A DNA stretch of 64,000 nucleotides from Gelatiniphilus marinus (GTDB lineage: Bacteria; Bacteroidota; Bacteroidia; Flavobacteriales; Flavobacteriaceae), in NCBI RefSeq assembly GCF_042678305.1, contig NZ_JBHUDT010000004.1, one strand, 5' to 3'. Shown here one piece after another: positions 60,319 through 64,000 of the stretch; the first letter of the stretch is position 1; every line of letters begins with the position of its first letter. Under the pieces are notes generated by a model, which did not search any database, was not told where the DNA came from, and worked only from the letters and a program-made list of their open reading frames with translations. Position numbers and translations under genes: made by a program.

Positions 60319-60410
60319 ATTGCTATACCTAATCTTATCTCTATATAATACACGAGTGGGATTTACATAAAAAGCAAATACACCATATTAGGTTGTGGCG
60401 GTATCTTATA

Positions 60411-62204
60411 TTAACCCTCGCAACTTGTGCATTCTTTCTTTTGCCTAAATTTCTGAGCGGCGTTCATGCTGTGTTGGTAGTACAACGATTTAATTCCCAG
60501 TTTCCAAGCGGTAACATATATCTTATTAATGTCTTTAACCGGCATATCAGGGTGCACCATTATGTTTAAAGATTGCCCTTGGTCTATATGATTTTGCCTG
60601 TTTGCAGCTTGGTAAACAATGGTCATTTGATCAATTTCAGAATAGGTTTTAAACACCTCTTTCTCATGGTCTGTGAGCTGCTCTAAATGCTGTACAGAAC
60701 CATCGTAATCGCGAATGCTTTTCCATATTTCGCTGGTATTCAATCCTTTTTCCTCTAAAAGTTCGACTAAAAACGGATTTTTAATAGTAGTTTTAATTTT
60801 AGCTATATCCTTTACGTAGCTATTAGACCAAATGGGTTCGATACCTTGAGATACTTGCCCCAAAATAAACGCCGAAGATGTTGTAGGCGCCACGGCATTT
60901 AAGGTTGTATTGCGCCTTCCGTAGCCTTTTAGCACTTCGGGTTCTCCAAAAAGTTTGGCTAATTCTTCTGATGCTTTTTTAGATTTTTCTCCAATGGCTT
61001 TAAATATTTCACTATTCAAATTAAAAGCTTCTTGACTATCAAAAGCCAACATTTTAGACTGCAATAAAGAGTGCCAACCTAAAGCGCCCATGCCCAATGC
61101 CCTGTTTTCTTTGGCAAAATTATAGGCTTTTTCCATGAACATGAAGGTTTGCCTATCATCTCTATTGTCAGAATCCCTATAAACTTCTAACTTGGTTATA
61201 AATTCTTCTAAAACGGCATCTAAAAAGTACACCATGGTTTCTACCGCATCGGTATCTTTCCACTTATCGTAATGTAGTAGGTTTATGGATGAGAGTACGC
61301 AAACAAAAGACCACCTGTTGTTTGTTGGCAACATAATTTCTGAGCATAAATTACTGGCGTAAATTTCATGCTTTTTTTCTTGATATACTTCTGGCGCAGC
61401 ATTGTTTGCATTATCCCTAAAGAAAATGTAAGGGTAGCCTATTTCGCCTCGGCGTTGCAAAACTTTTGCCCAAATGGCTCTTTTGTCGGTATCACCATCA
61501 ATCATTTCTTGCATCCATTCGTTACCTACGGTTACGCCATGTGTTAATTCTTGTATTGGGTTTCCTTCTGTTCCAATTTCTAAAAATTCATGAATATCTT
61601 GGTGTTCTATGGGTAGATATGGTGAAAATCTCCCGCGTCTTACTGAACCTTGACTTACCACATCTACCATTTTTTCGAAAAGCTGCATAATGTGAACTGC
61701 TCCTGATGATTCGCCATTGTTTTTTACAGGTGCGCCTCTATGGCGTAGTTTGCCAAAATAGCCAGAAGTTCCTCCACCTAGTTTAGACATCATACCAACT
61801 TCGGATTGGGTATAAAGAATATCTCCCATATCGTCTGATATGTGCGAGCCAAAACAGCTAATGGGCAGGCCTCTTTTTTTACCAAAGTTAGACCAAACCG
61901 GTGAAGCTAGCGAATAATAGCCTTCTGCCATATAGCCATAAAACTTATCTGCAAAGCCATCAATTTTTAATATTTCTTCGGCTCTAAGGGCAATTTCCTT
62001 AATGCGTTCTTCTGGTGTTGTGCCTTCTGTTAAGTAGCCCGAAGATAAAAATTTACGGCTATTATCTGTTAACCATTTTATTTCCGGTTTTTTGCCGGCT
62101 TCTTTTATTGCTTGGTTTCTGGCGTTGATTAATTCGTTGAATTTTGAAGGCGTTGCTTCTTGGTGCAGGTTTTCTGCTGTGGTTTTGTTGGTGTAGTTGC
62201 TCAT
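60411..62204 (-). CDS. nrdA: Ribonucleoside-diphosphate reductase, large subunit
   Basis: The 597-residue catalytic subunit reduces ribonucleotides. It shows the active-site motif NLCSEIMLPT, the CFGSHISDDM segment, and the C-terminal thiol pair CTSCEG. No N-terminal ATP-cone is present: the protein opens with the catalytic domain region (NSRKFLSSGYL), so allosteric activity control must lie elsewhere, fitting the ATP-cone seen on NrdB. The gene follows nrdB by 3 nt. Confidence 0.92.
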   Translation of the reverse strand: MSNYTNKTTAENLHQEATPSKFNELINARNQAIKEAGKKPEIKWLTDNSRKFLSSGYLTEGTTPEERIKEIALRAEEILKIDGFADKFYGYMAEGYYSLASPVWSNFGKKRGLPISCFGSHISDDMGDILYTQSEVGMMSKLGGGTSGYFGKLRHRGAPVKNNGESSGAVHIMQLFEKMVDVVSQGSVRRGRFSPYLPIEHQDIHEFLEIGTEGNPIQELTHGVTVGNEWMQEMIDGDTDKRAIWAKVLQRRGEIGYPYIFFRDNANNAAPEVYQEKKHEIYASNLCSEIMLPTNNRWSFVCVLSSINLLHYDKWKDTDAVETMVYFLDAVLEEFITKLEVYRDSDNRDDRQTFMFMEKAYNFAKENRALGMGALGWHSLLQSKMLAFDSQEAFNLNSEIFKAIGEKSKKASEELAKLFGEPEVLKGYGRRNTTLNAVAPTTSSAFILGQVSQGIEPIWSNSYVKDIAKIKTTIKNPFLVELLEEKGLNTSEIWKSIRDYDGSVQHLEQLTDHEKEVFKTYSEIDQMTIVYQAANRQNHIDQGQSLNIMVHPDMPVKDINKIYVTAWKLGIKSLYYQHSMNAAQKFRQKKECTSCEG

Positions 62205-62207
62205 TTT

Positions 62208-63482
62208 TTAAAAAAGGTCGTCGCTGGTTATACTTTTTGTTCTTTTACTGTAGTTTATAGATCGTTTTACAAAGAAATCGCCGTGTTTTGTACCTATAAT
62301 TTCGTCGTCAAACCATTCGGTTTGTTCAACTAATTCTTGATTGATATCAAATACCTTTTCAATACCGATGCTTTCCAGTGAGTTGTTAAATCTGTTTTTA
62401 ATAAACTCGTTAACAACATTTTTAGGCAAGAACTCTAATTCTCCGGCTTCAAAAATCCAATCTATTATTTTGCTTTCAGATTCAAAGGCTTCCTTACAAA
62501 GGTCTTGTACAAATGTGGCATGATCTTGATCGAACCAAGTTGGGTTTTCCGTTTTTATTATTTTAATTACGTCTATCCCGAAATCGCCATGTATCTGCTC
62601 TTCTTTAGAGGTCGCCTCTACAACGTTAGAAACCCCTTTAAGCATGTTTTTGTGCTTATTAAAAGCCATGATTATTAGAAACTGAGAGAACAAAGAAACG
62701 TGTTCTATAAACAGTGAAAACAATAAAATGGACTCAGAGAACTCTTTGTTGTCTTCGCTTTTCGCGTTTTTTAGGGCGGTTTCCAAATAGTGAACCCGAC
62801 GCATAATTACCGGTTTCTTCTTAAGGTGTTTAAACTCGTTATTAAGCCCTAAAATTTCCAGTAAATGAGAGTAAGCATCATGATGGCGCACCTCGCTTTC
62901 GGCAAAAGTAGCACCAACAGATCCTATTTCAGGTTTTGGCATTTTATTGTACAGATCGCCCCAAAAGCTTTTAACCGCAACCTCTATTTGCGAAATGGCC
63001 AGCATGGTGTTTTTAATGGCGTTTTGCTCTACTACGGTAAGTTTGGTTTTAAAATCCTGTATATCGCTTGTAAAGTTAAATTCTGAATGAATCCAATAAG
63101 AATGCCTAATGGCATCTACATATTCGTATAAAGCCGGGTACTCATAGGGTTTTAAGTTTATGCGCTTTTCAAAAATATTGGTTTTCCTATTTCTAGCCTG
63201 CTCATCTCTATATAGAATATAGGCTTTGGCTACATCGTGAAATGCGCTTTCCATTAATTTTTCTTCAACAAGATCTTGTACCTGCTCTACGGTTGGCACA
63301 TATTTATTGTCTTTTTCTTTTCTTTCCAACAAGGCTTTTAAAACATTTTGGGCAATGGCATTGGCGTCTTCTTTAGTACCGTTTCCTACAGAAAGCATTG
63401 CTTTTTCAATGGCATTTGAAATCTTGTTTAAAACAAAAGGACTTGTTTCGTAATCTCTTTTAATAATTTGTGTAATCTCCAT
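62208..63482 (-). CDS. nrdB: Ribonucleotide reductase small subunit with N-terminal ATP-cone
   Basis: Residues about 1-95 form an ATP-cone (VLNKISNAIEKAML, VPTVEQVQDLVEEKLMES, AKAYILYRDEQARNR), normally found on the large subunit. The core has metal ligands Glu167, Glu197, His200, Glu260, Glu295 and His298, and Tyr204 at the radical position. In other Bacteroidota such NrdB proteins are known to be switched by dATP through this cone and to use a dimanganese centre. That behaviour is inferred here from architecture, not shown. Length (424) is about 90 residues more than usual. Confidence 0.9.
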   Translation of the reverse strand: MEITQIIKRDYETSPFVLNKISNAIEKAMLSVGNGTKEDANAIAQNVLKALLERKEKDNKYVPTVEQVQDLVEEKLMESAFHDVAKAYILYRDEQARNRKTNIFEKRINLKPYEYPALYEYVDAIRHSYWIHSEFNFTSDIQDFKTKLTVVEQNAIKNTMLAISQIEVAVKSFWGDLYNKMPKPEIGSVGATFAESEVRHHDAYSHLLEILGLNNEFKHLKKKPVIMRRVHYLETALKNAKSEDNKEFSESILLFSLFIEHVSLFSQFLIIMAFNKHKNMLKGVSNVVEATSKEEQIHGDFGIDVIKIIKTENPTWFDQDHATFVQDLCKEAFESESKIIDWIFEAGELEFLPKNVVNEFIKNRFNNSLESIGIEKVFDINQELVEQTEWFDDEIIGTKHGDFFVKRSINYSKRTKSITSDDLF

Positions 63483-63885
63483 AGTTTATATTTAACAGCT
63501 TTGTTATTGCAAGAATAATGTAAAAATAATCTGGCTTTGTTTTTGCGGTTTTCTGTTTTCCAAAAAGAAATACAAGGCCAGTGTTTTGCAAAAAAAATTA
63601 AGATCCTCCTTCGTTTTTTTAAACTTACAAAAAAGAAAATCCAACTTTATTTGCTCTTAACAAAGGTTGCTAAATGTTATTAAAAAAGAAAGAGGGTTTT
63701 ATAAACCTTATCAACAAGTTTTTAACAAACAAAAAATAGCACTAATTACAAGAAGTTTACACATTAATTTTATAAGTATCTATCTATCAGGCTATTGTGT
63801 TTTTTGAGCAAGCGTAAAGTGAACATAAAAAGTAAAGAATATATAGCCTACACCCCTTGTTTTACTAGTGTTTTTAGAAGTTGCT
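63483..63885. other. Upstream region of nrdBA
   Basis: No gene seen. The reverse strand has a near -7 box (TATTCTTG) about 25 nt before the nrdB ATG. A DnaA-box-like TTATCAACA lies near 63708. Neither is strong. NrdR-type boxes were not found. Confidence 0.4.
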
Positions 63886-64000
63886 CTACAAAGTTTTGGC
63901 AACTTTTTCCAGCTCTAAATACCAGTCTTCTCCAAACTTTCTAATTAAAGCCTCTTTTACAAATTTATAAACGGGCACTTGCAGTTCTTTGCCAAGTGAG
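63886..64000 (-). CDS. Partial gene, C-terminus only (possible DUF3109 family)
   Basis: On the minus strand, the frame reads [37 protein letters not shown] before the stop at 63886-63888; the rest lies beyond the window. The segment [16 protein letters not shown] resembles the end of DUF3109 proteins, which are often near nrd genes in Flavobacteriia. This is a weak inference from 37 residues. Confidence 0.5.
   Translation of the reverse strand, partial: SLGKELQVPVYKFVKEALIRKFGEDWYLELEKVAKTL

Noticed and set aside
63700..63725. DnaA-box-like TTATCAACA near 63708 as an origin
   Set aside because: A single imperfect box with no cluster, no dnaA or dnaN gene and no AT-rich unwinding array; common by chance in this composition.
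1..64000. CRISPR arrays, tRNA and rRNA genes
   Set aside because: No regularly spaced repeats with unique spacers, and no cloverleaf or rRNA-like segments were recognised on either strand.

Overview
The window looks like a chromosomal segment of a marine-type Flavobacteriaceae (Bacteroidota). Supporting signs: low G+C; the TTG / TAnnTTTG promoter architecture, clearest before fabD, ppa and the Crp/Fnr gene; SusC/SusD, GLPGLI, DUF5686, 2TM and LytTR/LytS families; lipoboxes; and a ribonucleotide reductase whose ATP-cone sits on NrdB. No rRNA, tRNA, CRISPR array, transposase or prophage was seen.

Layout. 0-4.3 kb: partial lipoprotein, ATP-grasp protein, polytopic glycosyltransferase carrying two in-frame palindromic repeats, and small secreted or acidic proteins. 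4.3-9.2 kb: minus-strand polyamine operon (arginine decarboxylase, agmatinase, deoxyhypusine-synthase-like enzyme, GNAT-nitrilase fusion). 9.6-14 kb: Crp/Fnr regulator, an FNR-type operator, and a TolC/HlyD/ABC-2 permease efflux operon without an ATPase. 14.3-18.3 kb: mevalonate decarboxylase, GHMP kinase, UbiA prenyltransferase and a pseudouridine-synthase homologue lacking the catalytic Asp. 18.4-21.2 kb: barrel protein, DUF5995 protein and a small accessory module (DUF2188 plus a frameshifted FINCPFD protein). 21.4-26.8 kb: outer-membrane protein with two GLPGLI proteins and a decayed third. 27-31.6 kb: deoxynucleoside kinase, membrane pyrophosphatase, soluble pyrophosphatase. 31.9-42.6 kb: DUF5686 protein, PDH E1-beta, EtfBA, bifunctional nuclease, nucleoside transporter, ThyA, CBM48 protein and a 2TM-DHFR fusion. 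42.6-44.7 kb: type II restriction-modification pair between cassette-like boundaries. 44.7-64 kb: FAD oxidoreductase, FabD, LspA, a SusCD locus, LytTR/LytS, GalE, an aminotransferase, WaaA, an Ala-rich lipoprotein, NrdA/NrdB and a partial gene.

The least expected structure lies between genes. A dispersed 90-150 nt element occurs three times, each downstream of a stop codon (21268, 28395, 46330). Three REP-like palindrome families share a GTCAT-like lead and sometimes enter coding sequence. The two accessory modules (20.15 kb and 42.6 kb) begin with a related boundary sequence although their cargo is unrelated, which suggests a common insertion mechanism.

Functionally, the window joins nucleotide metabolism (dNK, NupC, ThyA, DHFR, NrdAB), isoprenoid synthesis, polyamine synthesis, envelope building (FabD, LspA, WaaA, GalE, DegT) and substrate uptake (SusCD). 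Family assignments come from motifs read by eye; no database search was run.
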